Shown: in pieces, positions 1 to 7,681 of the stretch
Position numbering within the stretch: the first letter of the stretch is position 1
Layout of the letters: the number at the start of each line of letters is the position of its first letter
Made by a program: the position numbers and the translations under genes
DNA from: Paraburkholderia phenoliruptrix
Lineage (GTDB): Bacteria > Pseudomonadota > Gammaproteobacteria > Burkholderiales > Burkholderiaceae
DNA length: 64,000 nucleotides
Reading direction: 5' to 3'
Assembly (NCBI RefSeq): GCF_019511605.1
Contig: NZ_JAEUAV010000001.1
Coordinates: 62,001-126,000 of the forward strand
Notes under the pieces: generated by a model
What the model saw: the letters and a program-made list of their open reading frames with translations, nothing else
Told to the model about the DNA's origin: nothing
Database searches by the model: none

Positions 1-512
1 GTGCCGATCGAATCCTGCAAGCGCGACTTCGGATCTTCGAGCACCGCCTTCAACGCAGTGGCGCCCAACGCCACGATCACATGGGCGCCCACGTTTTCGA
101 GCTCCCGCTCCAGCCAGTAGTGGCACGCGTCCACCTCGCGTTGCGCCGGTGTTTTATGCATGCGGCGCTTGCCGCGTGGCGTCCACTTGAAGTGCTTCAC
201 GGCGTTGGTCACATACACTTCCTTGCGTGCAACGCCTGCCTCGGCAAGCGCATCGTCGAGCAATGCGCCGGCCGGTCCGACAAACGGCAGGCCCGCCAAG
301 TCCTCCTTGTCGCCGGGCTGCTCGCCGACCATCATGATCGGCGCGCGTTTTGGACCCGCGCCGGGCACGCCCTGCGTCGCATTGGCCCACAACGCGCAGC
401 GGCGGCAAGCGTCGAGCGTTGCGGGTTGCTGGTCGGGATGGACCTCGGGGCTCGCGGCGGTTTCACCTTCTGCCGCTGGCGTGCTTTTGGCTGTGCGCCG
501 GGTAGTGGCCAT
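1..512 (-). CDS. udgX: UdgX-type uracil-DNA glycosylase, C-terminus cut by window edge
   Basis: Uracil-DNA glycosylase superfamily protein with an iron-sulfur cluster. UdgX enzymes excise uracil and then stay covalently attached to the abasic site through a histidine. Visible here: a DACRRC cysteine pair (residues 36 and 39), the GEQPGDKEDLAGLPFVGPAG active-site block (about 63-82), VTNAVKHFKW (101-110), and the UdgX-specific loop KRRMH (115-119). The linking histidine is H119, codon at 156-158, and the third cluster cysteine is C130. The usual loop is KRRIH, so Ile is replaced by Met. I chose the ATG at 512, which leaves a roughly 30-residue polar N-terminal tail. 170 codons are present and the rest lies outside the window. 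Family assignment is strong. Covalent activity is inferred from the loop and histidine. Confidence 0.9.
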   Translation of the reverse strand, partial: MATTRRTAKSTPAAEGETAASPEVHPDQQPATLDACRRCALWANATQGVPGAGPKRAPIMMVGEQPGDKEDLAGLPFVGPAGALLDDALAEAGVARKEVYVTNAVKHFKWTPRGKRRMHKTPAQREVDACHYWLERELENVGAHVIVALGATALKAVLEDPKSRLQDSIG

Positions 513-776
513 GATTCGTCGCGTTGCGCTTCTCGCTCGTGAATGGATCGTGAGGATAACGACGGCAAGCAAACGTCGTTCCGGCCACGCGCTCGTGGCG
601 ACAGCAGGCTCAGGCGCGCAATGTGCTTAAAGATAGGCCCGCTGACGTCTTGCGGTAGCGGCGCGCGACGTATGCGCGACGGCACCGTGACGCGATCGGC
701 GGCCCATCGGGGCGCACGGTAATTTCTTCACAGCAGGCTGCCGGCGCCAGGAGCCGAAATCACAAGGAGAACAACG

Positions 777-947
777 ATGACCCTGCTTATCTACCTGGTC
801 GGATGGATCATTTTTATCGGCGGCGTGGCTTGGGGATTGATGGCGCTTCATGTCGCGCAGCATGTCATCGCGATCGTGGCTGTGATTCTGTTCGGCATCG
901 CGGTGATCACCGGCGCGACGCGAGCGCGCAATCGCGACCGCTCGTAG
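777..947 (+). CDS. small two-helix membrane protein, unknown function
   Basis: A 56-residue protein preceded by an AAGGAG ribosome binding site about 8 bases before the ATG. It is almost entirely hydrophobic: helix 1 about residues 3-22 (LLIYLVGWIIFIGGVAWG) and helix 2 about 28-44 (VIAIVAVILFGIAVITG), followed by a basic tail (RARNRDRS) that probably faces the cytoplasm. It resembles the small uncharacterised membrane proteins often annotated in Burkholderia. Its 3' end overlaps the 3' end of the convergent acetyltransferase gene by 41 bases. I cannot assign a function. Confidence 0.65.
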   Translation: MTLLIYLVGWIIFIGGVAWGLMALHVAQHVIAIVAVILFGIAVITGATRARNRDRS

Positions 948-2061
948 CGCGCTGCGTGAGCCTGCGCGCGCCAGACGCGAGCGCGCGGACGAAGCGCCGT
1001 GCGTGGATCGCGAGCAGTCCCCAGCTCGAGTTGACGATCTGCGTGGTCCACGCGCGCGACGCTTCTCCGTGCGCCCAATACGCCTTGAAGCGCTCGGCCC
1101 CGACGCCGAAGTCGAGGTCGTAGCCGTTGTCGAACGCCCACTTCACGCATTGCTCGACCGCGATGAGGCCCGGGCAACAGCGTCCGTAATAGGGATCGTA
1201 GCCGGCGAAAATCGCGCTCGCCCACGGGTTGCCCAGGCTGACGATAATCCCCGCAACCGGCGCGTCGTTCAGCGTCACGACGATGAGGCGCGCGATCGAC
1301 GGCACCTCGCCCGAATGAATCAGCTTGCCGAGAAACAGTTCGAACGCACTCGAGTCGAGCCATACACTGCGTTTGCCGACGCGGTCGCTCCAGTTGCGCT
1401 TGCAGTTGAACATCCATTCGATGAGCGAGGCCGTCTCGCGCTCCTCGGCGGGATCGAGCACGCGCACCGCGACCGTGCCTTCCTTCGACAGACGTTTGGC
1501 GAACGTGCCGGGCCGCTTGCCGAACAGGGTGCCAAGCGAGCGGCAATAGTCGTCCCACGCGCCCTGCCCGCGCAATCGCGCGGCCGACGCCTGATGTGCC
1601 TCGGTAAAGAGCACGTGCCGCGCGCGCGAGATTAGCGTGTGCAGGTGGAGCCTCTCGCGCACGTAAGGCAGATGGATGAAGTCCGCGCCGCAGCGCCGGC
1701 GCGCAGTGTTCCAGGCGCCTTCTATGAGCGCCGTGGCCGACGGGTCGTCGGCAACGAGCACGCTCGTATAGTCGCCGCCTTCCGGTCCGAGCGGCACGAC
1801 GTAGGTCCAGAACGCGCGCTTGACGGCTTCGAGCGGCCAGACCACGACCAGTTGCCCGGCCTCGCGGCCGACGATGCATCGGAGCAGACGTCCGTGCGGC
1901 TTCGACACATGCTGCCATGCCAGCCAGCAATAGCTGAACGATTGATAGTAGTGGCCTTGCGCGCGCGTCCACAGTCTGTCCCATTCGGGCTGTAGCGCGC
2001 GAAATTGCGCTTCGTCGGTGATCACGTCGTAGCGGCGTGCGCGAGGCGTTGTCTTGTTCAT
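907..2061 (-). CDS. GNAT-fold acetyltransferase of the BioF2/FemAB-like (CelD/BcsL) type
   Basis: 384 residues, typical length for proteins with the BioF2-like acetyltransferase domain found in exopolysaccharide and cell-envelope clusters. The N-terminal half (about 10-160) has the degenerate first GNAT lobe, with WDRLWTRAQGHYYQSFSYCWLAW followed by beta strands. The second lobe (about 170-330) contains KRLSKEG, IARLIVVTLNDAPVAGIIV and the YDPYYGRCCPGLIAVEQCVKWAFDNGYD stretch expected around the acyl-CoA site. It ends with a basic tail. No transmembrane segment is evident. It stands alone on this strand and substrate cannot be read from context; an envelope or polysaccharide acyl acceptor is the family precedent. 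Its end overlaps the small membrane gene on the other strand. Confidence 0.75.
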   Translation of the reverse strand: MNKTTPRARRYDVITDEAQFRALQPEWDRLWTRAQGHYYQSFSYCWLAWQHVSKPHGRLLRCIVGREAGQLVVVWPLEAVKRAFWTYVVPLGPEGGDYTSVLVADDPSATALIEGAWNTARRRCGADFIHLPYVRERLHLHTLISRARHVLFTEAHQASAARLRGQGAWDDYCRSLGTLFGKRPGTFAKRLSKEGTVAVRVLDPAEERETASLIEWMFNCKRNWSDRVGKRSVWLDSSAFELFLGKLIHSGEVPSIARLIVVTLNDAPVAGIIVSLGNPWASAIFAGYDPYYGRCCPGLIAVEQCVKWAFDNGYDLDFGVGAERFKAYWAHGEASRAWTTQIVNSSWGLLAIHARRFVRALASGARRLTQRATSGRDCALASRR

Positions 2062-2231
2062 ACCATCTCACAGGGTGCGGGCGCGCTCGCCGCTTTCTCG
2101 GGCGCTCAGCGTGCGCGGCATGGCTGCGCACCGGCAGCGTCCGCTTGCCGGCGCGACTTCGCGCAAAGCTGACGACGAGCATGCACCTCGCGCGTGGCGG
2201 CGTGTGTGCGCGGCCGCACGCTTGGCTGCTC

Positions 2232-2342
2232 ATGCGGGACGAGCGATGGTCATGGGCAATGGCCTGGACAATGGGCACTGTGTGATGCGTGACGCGCAAC
2301 GAGCGATGGGAATGCGGGACGGGTAATGCGGGACGAGCGATG
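2232..2342. repeat. degenerate short direct repeats in the 2062-2573 gap
   Basis: The 512-base gap between the acetyltransferase and the SfnB-like gene holds no credible gene. It contains two exact copies of ATGCGGGACGAGCGATG (2232-2248 and 2326-2342). Related 14-base units lie between them, for example ATGCGGGACGGGTA at 2312-2325. Further diverged GAGCGATG/GAGCGACG pieces continue to about 2380. Because the two flanking genes diverge, both promoters should also be in this gap. Confidence 0.6.
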
Positions 2343-2573
2343 AGCGGCAGGCAATTCGCAATGAGCGACGGGCGAGAGGCGACTGTAGAGGGTGCACGGA
2401 CGAGGATGTCGCCCACCCTCAATACCTAACCCGCGACAAGCCCTGAGCACCGCCCGCCGCCCGCGACCATTTCGCTTCTACTGCTAAGAATCGGCCAAAT
2501 GCTTCGTTGCTCCGGGCGTGCCGTATGCCGTACCGTTGCCGGATTGCGCATTGCGCGCCTCAATGGAGAACCC

Positions 2574-3839
2574 ATGTCCGCACCTATCTCGCATGACGCT
2601 GCGCCGCATGTGGCTGGCATTGCCGACGCCGCGCAGCTTTTCGACGACAGTCCCCTCACGCGCCGTTTCGCACCCGTCTTCGAGCGCATTGCCCAGGGCG
2701 CGGTGCATCGCGAACGGCACCGCGAGCTGGCCTACGCGCCGGTCGAGTGGCTGCGCGAGGCCGGCTATACGAAGCTGCGCGTGCCCGTCGAGTACGGCGG
2801 CGAAGGCGTCTCGCTCAGCGAGTTCCTCGCCCTCGTCACACGCCTCGGCGAAGCGGACTCGAACCTGCCGCAGATTCTGCGCGTGCACGGCGGTTTCATC
2901 GAATCGCTGCTCGAATATGGCGACGACGCGCTGCGCGAGCGCTGGTTCACGCGCATCGCGCAAGGACAGATAATCGGCGGCGCCGTGGCCGAGCGCACCG
3001 CCGTCACGAGCAATAGCGTGCGTCTGACCCAGAGCGGCGGCGCGTGGCATCTGGACGGAGAAAAGTACTACACCACCGGCACGCTCTATGCGGACTGGGT
3101 GGACGTCGCCGCGCACGATGGACAGAGCGACGTGCGCGTGCTCGTGCGCACGGATGCGCCAGGCCTCGAACGTATCGACGACTGGGACGGATTCGGTCAG
3201 CGCCTGACAGGCAGCGGCACCGCGCGCTTCACGCACGTGCCGGTGACGGCCGAAAACATATACCGGCGCTACGACGCGTCCGCGCCGCGTCGCAACAGCG
3301 TGCTCACCTCCTACTATCAGGCGCTGCACGTGGCGAATCTCGCCGGCATTAGCCGGGCCGCGCTGCGCGACGCGGTCGCATTTACGCGGGGTAAAACGAG
3401 AACCTTCGGTATCCCAGGCGAATCCAGTCCGCGCGACAATCCGCTCGTGCAACGCGTGATAGGCAGACTCGCAAGCCTCGCCTATTCGACGCAAAGCATC
3501 ACGGCTTCGCTCGCGCGCGCGATTGACGACGTAGTGGTCACACGGCAGCAGGGCCGCACAACGGAAGAGACATATTTTCGCCTCGACATTCAGACCTTTC
3601 AGGCGCAGCAGATCGTCATCGAGCAGACTTTGCAGGCCGCCACGCTGCTCTTTGAAGCAGGCGGCGCTTCGGCCACCAGCGAAACACGGCGCTTCGACCG
3701 TTACTGGCGCAACGCGCGGGTGCTCGCGTCGCACAATCCGGCCATTATTCGCGAGGCCGCCATTGGCGACTTCTATCTGAACGGCAATCCGCACAACGAG
3801 CGCTTCGGCGTAGCGCGCACGGCGGCCGTGGCTGCCTGA
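2574..3839 (+). CDS. SfnB/DszC-like acyl-CoA dehydrogenase-family flavin enzyme
   Basis: 421 residues with the acyl-CoA dehydrogenase fold: N-terminal helical domain (about 25-140, including RVPVEYGGEGVSLSEFLALV), central beta domain (about 140-235, WHLDGEKYYTTGTLYADWVDV and the GQRLTGSGTARF segment), and C-terminal helical domain (about 250-400). The GEKYYTTG and TGSGTARF segments match the SfnB/DszC branch, which are FMNH2-dependent monooxygenases acting on sulfur compounds such as sulfones and dibenzothiophene, rather than true beta-oxidation dehydrogenases. The start at 2574 follows a GGAG motif. An open frame extends further upstream but has no ribosome site. No sulfonate transporter or reductase lies beside it, so the substrate is unknown. 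Confidence 0.8.
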   Translation: MSAPISHDAAPHVAGIADAAQLFDDSPLTRRFAPVFERIAQGAVHRERHRELAYAPVEWLREAGYTKLRVPVEYGGEGVSLSEFLALVTRLGEADSNLPQILRVHGGFIESLLEYGDDALRERWFTRIAQGQIIGGAVAERTAVTSNSVRLTQSGGAWHLDGEKYYTTGTLYADWVDVAAHDGQSDVRVLVRTDAPGLERIDDWDGFGQRLTGSGTARFTHVPVTAENIYRRYDASAPRRNSVLTSYYQALHVANLAGISRAALRDAVAFTRGKTRTFGIPGESSPRDNPLVQRVIGRLASLAYSTQSITASLARAIDDVVVTRQQGRTTEETYFRLDIQTFQAQQIVIEQTLQAATLLFEAGGASATSETRRFDRYWRNARVLASHNPAIIREAAIGDFYLNGNPHNERFGVARTAAVAA

Positions 3840-3927
3840 ATCAGCAGACTTCGGGCCGCGCCTTCATGTGGCACAGTAACGTCAGTGCACGCGCATCGCG
3901 CGCGGCACGCCTGCCCTGACGAGCCCC

Positions 3928-4446
3928 ATGAAAAATCTGCCAGCCTACGAACCGCCCGTCGACGAACAGCAGTTGCTGCTGAAGTGGATCCGCCGCGCCC
4001 GCGAATCCCAGATGAGTCACTACGACATGGCCGACCTGCTGTCGGCGCGCGACCGTCAGATGGGCTGGCTCGTCACCGTGCTGGCCGCGTTCGTGGGGAC
4101 GGCCGTGTTCGCTTCACTGAACACGAGCGGCGTGTCGTTCGAAATCAGGCTGCTGGTCGGCCTCGTGAGCGTGGTCGCCGCTGTCTCTTCGGCGCTGCAA
4201 ACCTATCTGCGTTATGCGGAACGCGCGGAAAAACATCGGGCCGCAGGCGCGCGCTACGGCGCGGTGCGGCGGCGGCTCGAAGCGGTGTTCGCCGGCGATG
4301 CGGATGCGCTCAACGGCCACTACCTGAGCGCGATACGCGAAGAGCTGGACCGGCTCGCGCAAGACTCGCCGAATGTGCCGCCGCGCAACTTCTACCGCAC
4401 ACAGCGCGCGTTATCCACCGATCCGCGGCGCAGCACCGATGCGTGA
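3928..4446 (+). CDS. solitary SLATT-domain (DUF4231-like) two-helix membrane protein
   Basis: 172 residues. A polar N-terminal helix with WIRRARESQMSHYDMADL leads into two predicted membrane helices (about residues 47-64, WLVTVLAAFVGTAVFASL; and 72-93, ending SSALQTYL). A basic amphipathic helix follows (RYAERAEKHRAAGARYGAVRRRLEAV). This order matches the SLATT superfamily, membrane effectors predicted from comparative genomics to form pores downstream of SMODS nucleotidyltransferases or SLOG proteins. No nucleotidyltransferase, SLOG or reverse transcriptase gene is adjacent: the neighbours are an SfnB-like enzyme and yceH. Solitary SLATT genes exist in many genomes, so a defence role is only a possibility. 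Confidence 0.7.
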   Translation: MKNLPAYEPPVDEQQLLLKWIRRARESQMSHYDMADLLSARDRQMGWLVTVLAAFVGTAVFASLNTSGVSFEIRLLVGLVSVVAAVSSALQTYLRYAERAEKHRAAGARYGAVRRRLEAVFAGDADALNGHYLSAIREELDRLAQDSPNVPPRNFYRTQRALSTDPRRSTDA

Positions 4447-4460
4447 GCGGCGTCGCTCAC
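4443..4460. terminator. small hairpin shared by two convergent stop codons
   Basis: GTGAGCG at 4443-4449 and CGCTCAC at 4454-4460 form a perfect 7-bp stem with a GCGT loop. The TGA of the SLATT gene and the TGA of yceH on the other strand both lie inside the stem arms. There is no U-run on either side, so efficient intrinsic termination is uncertain. Confidence 0.4.
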
Positions 4461-5158
4461 ACATCGAGATCGTTCGCGTCGATACCCAGTTCGGCGGCCA
4501 TGCGCCGCACTACTGCCTGAAGCCGGCTGACTTCGTCGGCGAGTCGTTTCTGCTCGGCCTTCAAGGCCTCGAACGCGGAGAGCGGCACGCTTTCGTCCGC
4601 ACTCGCGGCGGACTGCGCGAACTCGCTCGCGCTCACTTCGCCGCACAGCAGATGCATCCACCGATGCTCGCGCTCGCCTGGCGTGCGAGGCAGCTTGACG
4701 ACGCGCGGCGGTTCGTTGGCGGCGAGTTCATCGAGAAACGCCTCGACCGACGAAATGTCGGCAAAGCCATGCAGGCGCGCGCTGTTCAAACGCAACTCGG
4801 CCGCCGTCTGCGGGCCGCGCAGCAGCAAGGTGGTGAGCAGCGCCGCGGATTGGCTCGGCAGACCGAGCACGCGGTTCATGTTGTGTTCGAAACGCGGTAC
4901 GCGACTGCTGCTGCCTTCCATGACGAGGCTTAGCCGCTTCAGGCCGTCGAGCGCCGTGAGCACTTCGGCTTCGGTCGCGTTCATGACCGGCGAGCGGCCG
5001 GTCTTCTGATTGCAGCCCAAGGTCAGCGCGTTGAGCGAAAGCGGGTAACTGTCGGGCACGGTGTGCTGTTTTTCGACGAGCACGCCGAGCACGCGCCCTT
5101 CGAGCAGGGTCAACGCACGGATAGAGGGGCGCGAGGGAACGTCGGGAGTCGAATTCAT
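4457..5158 (-). CDS. yceH: YceH family (DUF480, UPF0502) protein
   Basis: 233 residues, normal for the family. The hallmark N-terminal block ALTLLEGRVLGVLVEKQHTVPDSYPLSLNAL, followed by GCNQKTGRSPVMNATEAEV, is the first of two winged-helix modules. The second (about 105-190) contains LLRGPQTAAELRLNSARLHGF. A C-terminal coiled coil (about 205-230) ends the protein. The structure suggests nucleic-acid binding, but the family has no established role. I prefer the ATG at 5158 (MNSTPD). An in-frame ATG 33 bases upstream would add eleven poorly conserved residues. Confidence 0.9.
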   Translation of the reverse strand: MNSTPDVPSRPSIRALTLLEGRVLGVLVEKQHTVPDSYPLSLNALTLGCNQKTGRSPVMNATEAEVLTALDGLKRLSLVMEGSSSRVPRFEHNMNRVLGLPSQSAALLTTLLLRGPQTAAELRLNSARLHGFADISSVEAFLDELAANEPPRVVKLPRTPGEREHRWMHLLCGEVSASEFAQSAASADESVPLSAFEALKAEQKRLADEVSRLQAVVRRMAAELGIDANDLDV

Positions 5159-5433
5159 CTGATGTAGCGGACAGGCCGCTATGGTGGTCAATGAAACGCC
5201 TTACCATTGCACAGCGAGGCGGCGGGTTTCTGGTTGTGGGCACTATGATAAACGGCTGCGGGCTGGCGGCGTGAATCGAGGAGGCGGCGCACGCGCCGAA
5301 GGTGTGCCGCAGGACCCCTTGCCCCGCGCGGGTGGTGGGCAAGGCCGCTGATCGCGATGGCCGAACACCACGCCGCTGGGCATATTGCCTGCTTGCCTGT
5401 CCGCTGTTTGTCGACATGGAGTGTTCAATACCT

Positions 5434-6003
5434 ATGCGTTCTTCCCGATTAGTCCTGCGCGCAAGCGCTATCTCGCTCGCGGTGGGCGCTGTCTGCCTGC
5501 TTGGCGCCTGCGCGCTCAGCCCCGCCGGCAAGAGCGGCAATGCGCGGGTGCCGGAGCCGGCCAAACCAGTCGACCTCGCGCGCTACCTGGGCCGCTGGTA
5601 CGAGTTCGCGCGCTATGACAACCGCTTCGAAAAGAACTGCGAGGCCGTAACCGCCGACTACGCCGCTCGCGAAGACGGCCTGATCGACGTCACCAATAGT
5701 TGCCGCAAAGGCGGTATTGAGGGACCACTCGACGTCTCCAGGGGGCGCGCGAAGGTCGTGGCCGGCTCGGGCAACGCGAAGCTGAAGGTTTCGTTCTTCG
5801 GGCCGTTCTTCTTCGGCGATTACTGGGTGCTCGATCACGCGGACGACTACAGTTGGTCGATAGTCGGCGCACCGGGCGGACGCTACCTGTGGATTCTCAC
5901 GCGCGAAGCCAGACCGGCCGCCAGCCTGAAAGAGGCGCTGATCGAGCGCGTGCGTGCACTTGGCTACGATACTTCGATGCTGCGCATCACACAGCACGCG
6001 TGA
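5434..6003 (+). CDS. blc: bacterial lipocalin, outer-membrane lipoprotein
   Basis: 189 residues. The N-terminus is a lipoprotein signal with lipobox LLGAC, the lipid-modified cysteine being about residue 26. The mature part starts with the lipocalin signature YLGRWYEFARYDNRFEKNCEAVTADY, containing the invariant GxW, followed by the beta-barrel strands and the family segment GDYWVLDHADDYSWSIVG. Blc proteins bind fatty acids or lysophospholipids at the outer membrane and are usually induced by envelope stress or starvation. An ATG at 5416 would add six residues; 5434 puts the basic MRSSR directly before the hydrophobic stretch. Confidence 0.92.
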   Translation: MRSSRLVLRASAISLAVGAVCLLGACALSPAGKSGNARVPEPAKPVDLARYLGRWYEFARYDNRFEKNCEAVTADYAAREDGLIDVTNSCRKGGIEGPLDVSRGRAKVVAGSGNAKLKVSFFGPFFFGDYWVLDHADDYSWSIVGAPGGRYLWILTREARPAASLKEALIERVRALGYDTSMLRITQHA

Positions 6004-6053
6004 GACCGCGGCAACGCAGTGTGCGGGATCTGTCCGCGTGCTATCGTCGCGGC

Positions 6054-6374
6054 ATGTCCGCCACCGTGGACCCGCGACTGCTTTATTCGACCGCCATGAC
6101 CCGTTCGCGCTTTGCCACGCCGCACGATGAAGACTCCGACGACGCCAACGGCGCGCGCCTGAGCGACGCCACGATCGCCGCGGAGGCAACGAGGCGTCTC
6201 GCATGGGACGCCGCTGTGCCCCCGCGCACGGTCGAAGTCGACGTGCGTGACGGCCGCGTGACGCTTTACGGTGAACTGGAACGGCTTGCGCAAAAGCTCG
6301 CGGCGCTCGAGGACGTAGCGCGCCTGTTCGGCGTGAGCGGCGTGTGCGATCGGTTGGTGGTGAAAGCGGGCTGA
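6054..6374 (+). CDS. BON-domain protein
   Basis: 106 residues. The C-terminal 70 residues form a single BON (bacterial OsmY and nodulation) domain: SDATIAAEATRRLAWDAAV, then PRTVEVDVRDGRVTLYGEL and the second helix EDVARLFGVSGVCDRLVV. BON domains are alpha-beta modules that bind phospholipid or act as adaptors in stress proteins. There is no signal peptide, so this copy is probably cytoplasmic. The start is uncertain: ATGs at 6054 and 6096 are both in frame and neither has a strong ribosome site. Confidence 0.75.
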   Translation: MSATVDPRLLYSTAMTRSRFATPHDEDSDDANGARLSDATIAAEATRRLAWDAAVPPRTVEVDVRDGRVTLYGELERLAQKLAALEDVARLFGVSGVCDRLVVKAG

Positions 6375-6460
6375 GGGCGGGTATCGGGTATCGGGCGTCG
6401 AGCCTCTAGCCGCTAGCCTCGGCGTCGGACCGCGGACCTCACGCCCGCTGCCAACCTCAC

Positions 6461-7672
6461 TCACCCACGCATCAACGCGCGGCAATGCCTCGCGATCTGT
6501 TTCTCCTCTTCCGTATGCAGCACCCTCACCCTGCCCGCCGGGTCGTCCTCGCGAAGACCGAGAAACGCCAGCCCCTCGCAAATCCGTTTGCGCATGCCTG
6601 CGCTGTGCTCGCCAATGCCGCCGGTCAACACCAGTAGATCGATGCCGCCCAGCAAGGCCGCATATCCGCCAATGGTCTTACGCACCGCGGCCGCGAACGC
6701 ATCGAGCGCCAGCGCCGCATGCGCGTCCCCTGCCGCTGCGCGTTGTTCGAGCGCCTGCATGTCGCTCTCGCCATCGGCGTAGCCGGCGAGGCCGCTATGG
6801 CGGTTGAGCAGCGTTTCGAGCGCATCGGCGTCGAGCTTCTCGACTCGCAGCAGATACAGCAAAACGCCAGGATCGAGGTCGCCGCAGCGCGTGCCCATCG
6901 GTACGCCGCCCGTGGGCGTCATGCCCATCGACGTATCGACCGACTTGCCGTCCTGCAATGCGCACACGCTCGAACCGTTGCCGAGATGAGCGAACACGGC
7001 GCGAGGCGGCAACGCCGCGCCCAACTGCGTGACGAGCGATTCATACGAGAGGCCGTGAAACCCATAGCGAATCACGCCGGCTTGCCCATAGCGCCGCGGC
7101 AATGGGAGCTGCGCCGCACGCGGCGGCAGCGTCGCATGAAACGCCGTGTCGAAGCAGGCAAAGTGGGCCGCGCCGCCGAAAATCTTTTGCGCTTCGTCGA
7201 TCAACGCGAGTGCCGGCGGAATATGCAAAGGCGCGAAATGTATAGCATCGGCGAGGCGGCGGCGCACCTCGGGCGTGAGCCGCTGATGCGTTCTCAGATG
7301 CGGCCCGCCGTGCACGACCCGGTGGCCGACCGCCACCGGTTGCGCATGGTGCTGCCCGGCCAGCACGGCCGAGAGCTTTTGCAACGCATCCGTTTGCGAC
7401 TCGAGCACATGCTCCTCGCGCACGAGCACACGGCCGTCGGGCGCCGAGATTCGCAAGCTGCCGTCGCCGCGGCCGATGCCTTGCGCGCTGCCTTCGAGCA
7501 GCAGCGACTCGTCGCCGTCCGCGTACGCGAACAGGCCAAACTTCAACGACGACGAGCCGCTGTTCAACACCAGAATGGTTTGCCCCAAAGCGCCTCCGTG
7601 CGTGCCGTTGGTAGCGCCTTCGTGGGCGCCATTGCGAGCGCCTCCATGCGCGCCGTTGTCCGGATTCATCAC
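6461..7672 (-). CDS. ackA: acetate kinase with an unusual repetitive N-terminal extension
   Basis: Interconverts acetyl phosphate plus ADP and acetate plus ATP in the cytoplasm. 403 residues as read from 7672. The ASKHA-fold core is intact: VLNSGSSSLKFGLF, GHRVVHGGPH, FDTAFHATLPP, FAHLGNGSSVCAL, DTSMGMTPTGGVPMGTRCGDLDPG and LVLTGGIGEHSAGMRKRI. Before the core sit about 30 residues containing three copies of an N-G-A-H-G-G-A-x octad, which no standard AckA has. A TTG at 7588 (just before GQTILVLNSG) could be the real start, although its GGAGG is only four bases away. It lies nine bases after xfp, consistent with co-transcription and direct use of the acetyl phosphate made there. Confidence 0.93.
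   Translation of the reverse strand: MMNPDNGAHGGARNGAHEGATNGTHGGALGQTILVLNSGSSSLKFGLFAYADGDESLLLEGSAQGIGRGDGSLRISAPDGRVLVREEHVLESQTDALQKLSAVLAGQHHAQPVAVGHRVVHGGPHLRTHQRLTPEVRRRLADAIHFAPLHIPPALALIDEAQKIFGGAAHFACFDTAFHATLPPRAAQLPLPRRYGQAGVIRYGFHGLSYESLVTQLGAALPPRAVFAHLGNGSSVCALQDGKSVDTSMGMTPTGGVPMGTRCGDLDPGVLLYLLRVEKLDADALETLLNRHSGLAGYADGESDMQALEQRAAAGDAHAALALDAFAAAVRKTIGGYAALLGGIDLLVLTGGIGEHSAGMRKRICEGLAFLGLREDDPAGRVRVLHTEEEKQIARHCRALMRG
7586..7657 (-). repeat. three 24-base tandem units at the start of ackA
   Basis: On the minus strand three 24-base units follow each other, beginning AACGGCGCGCATGG, AATGGCGCCCACGA and AACGGCACGCACGG. In the ackA frame they encode NGAHGGAR, NGAHEGAT and NGTHGGAL. 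The differences between units are mostly silent or conservative, which suggests either some coding constraint or recent duplication. Confidence 0.8.
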
Positions 7673-7681
7673 GCGCCTCGC

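Noticed and set aside
848-2422. 524-codon open frame on the minus strand
   Set aside because: Alternative frame of the acetyltransferase; no recognisable pattern.
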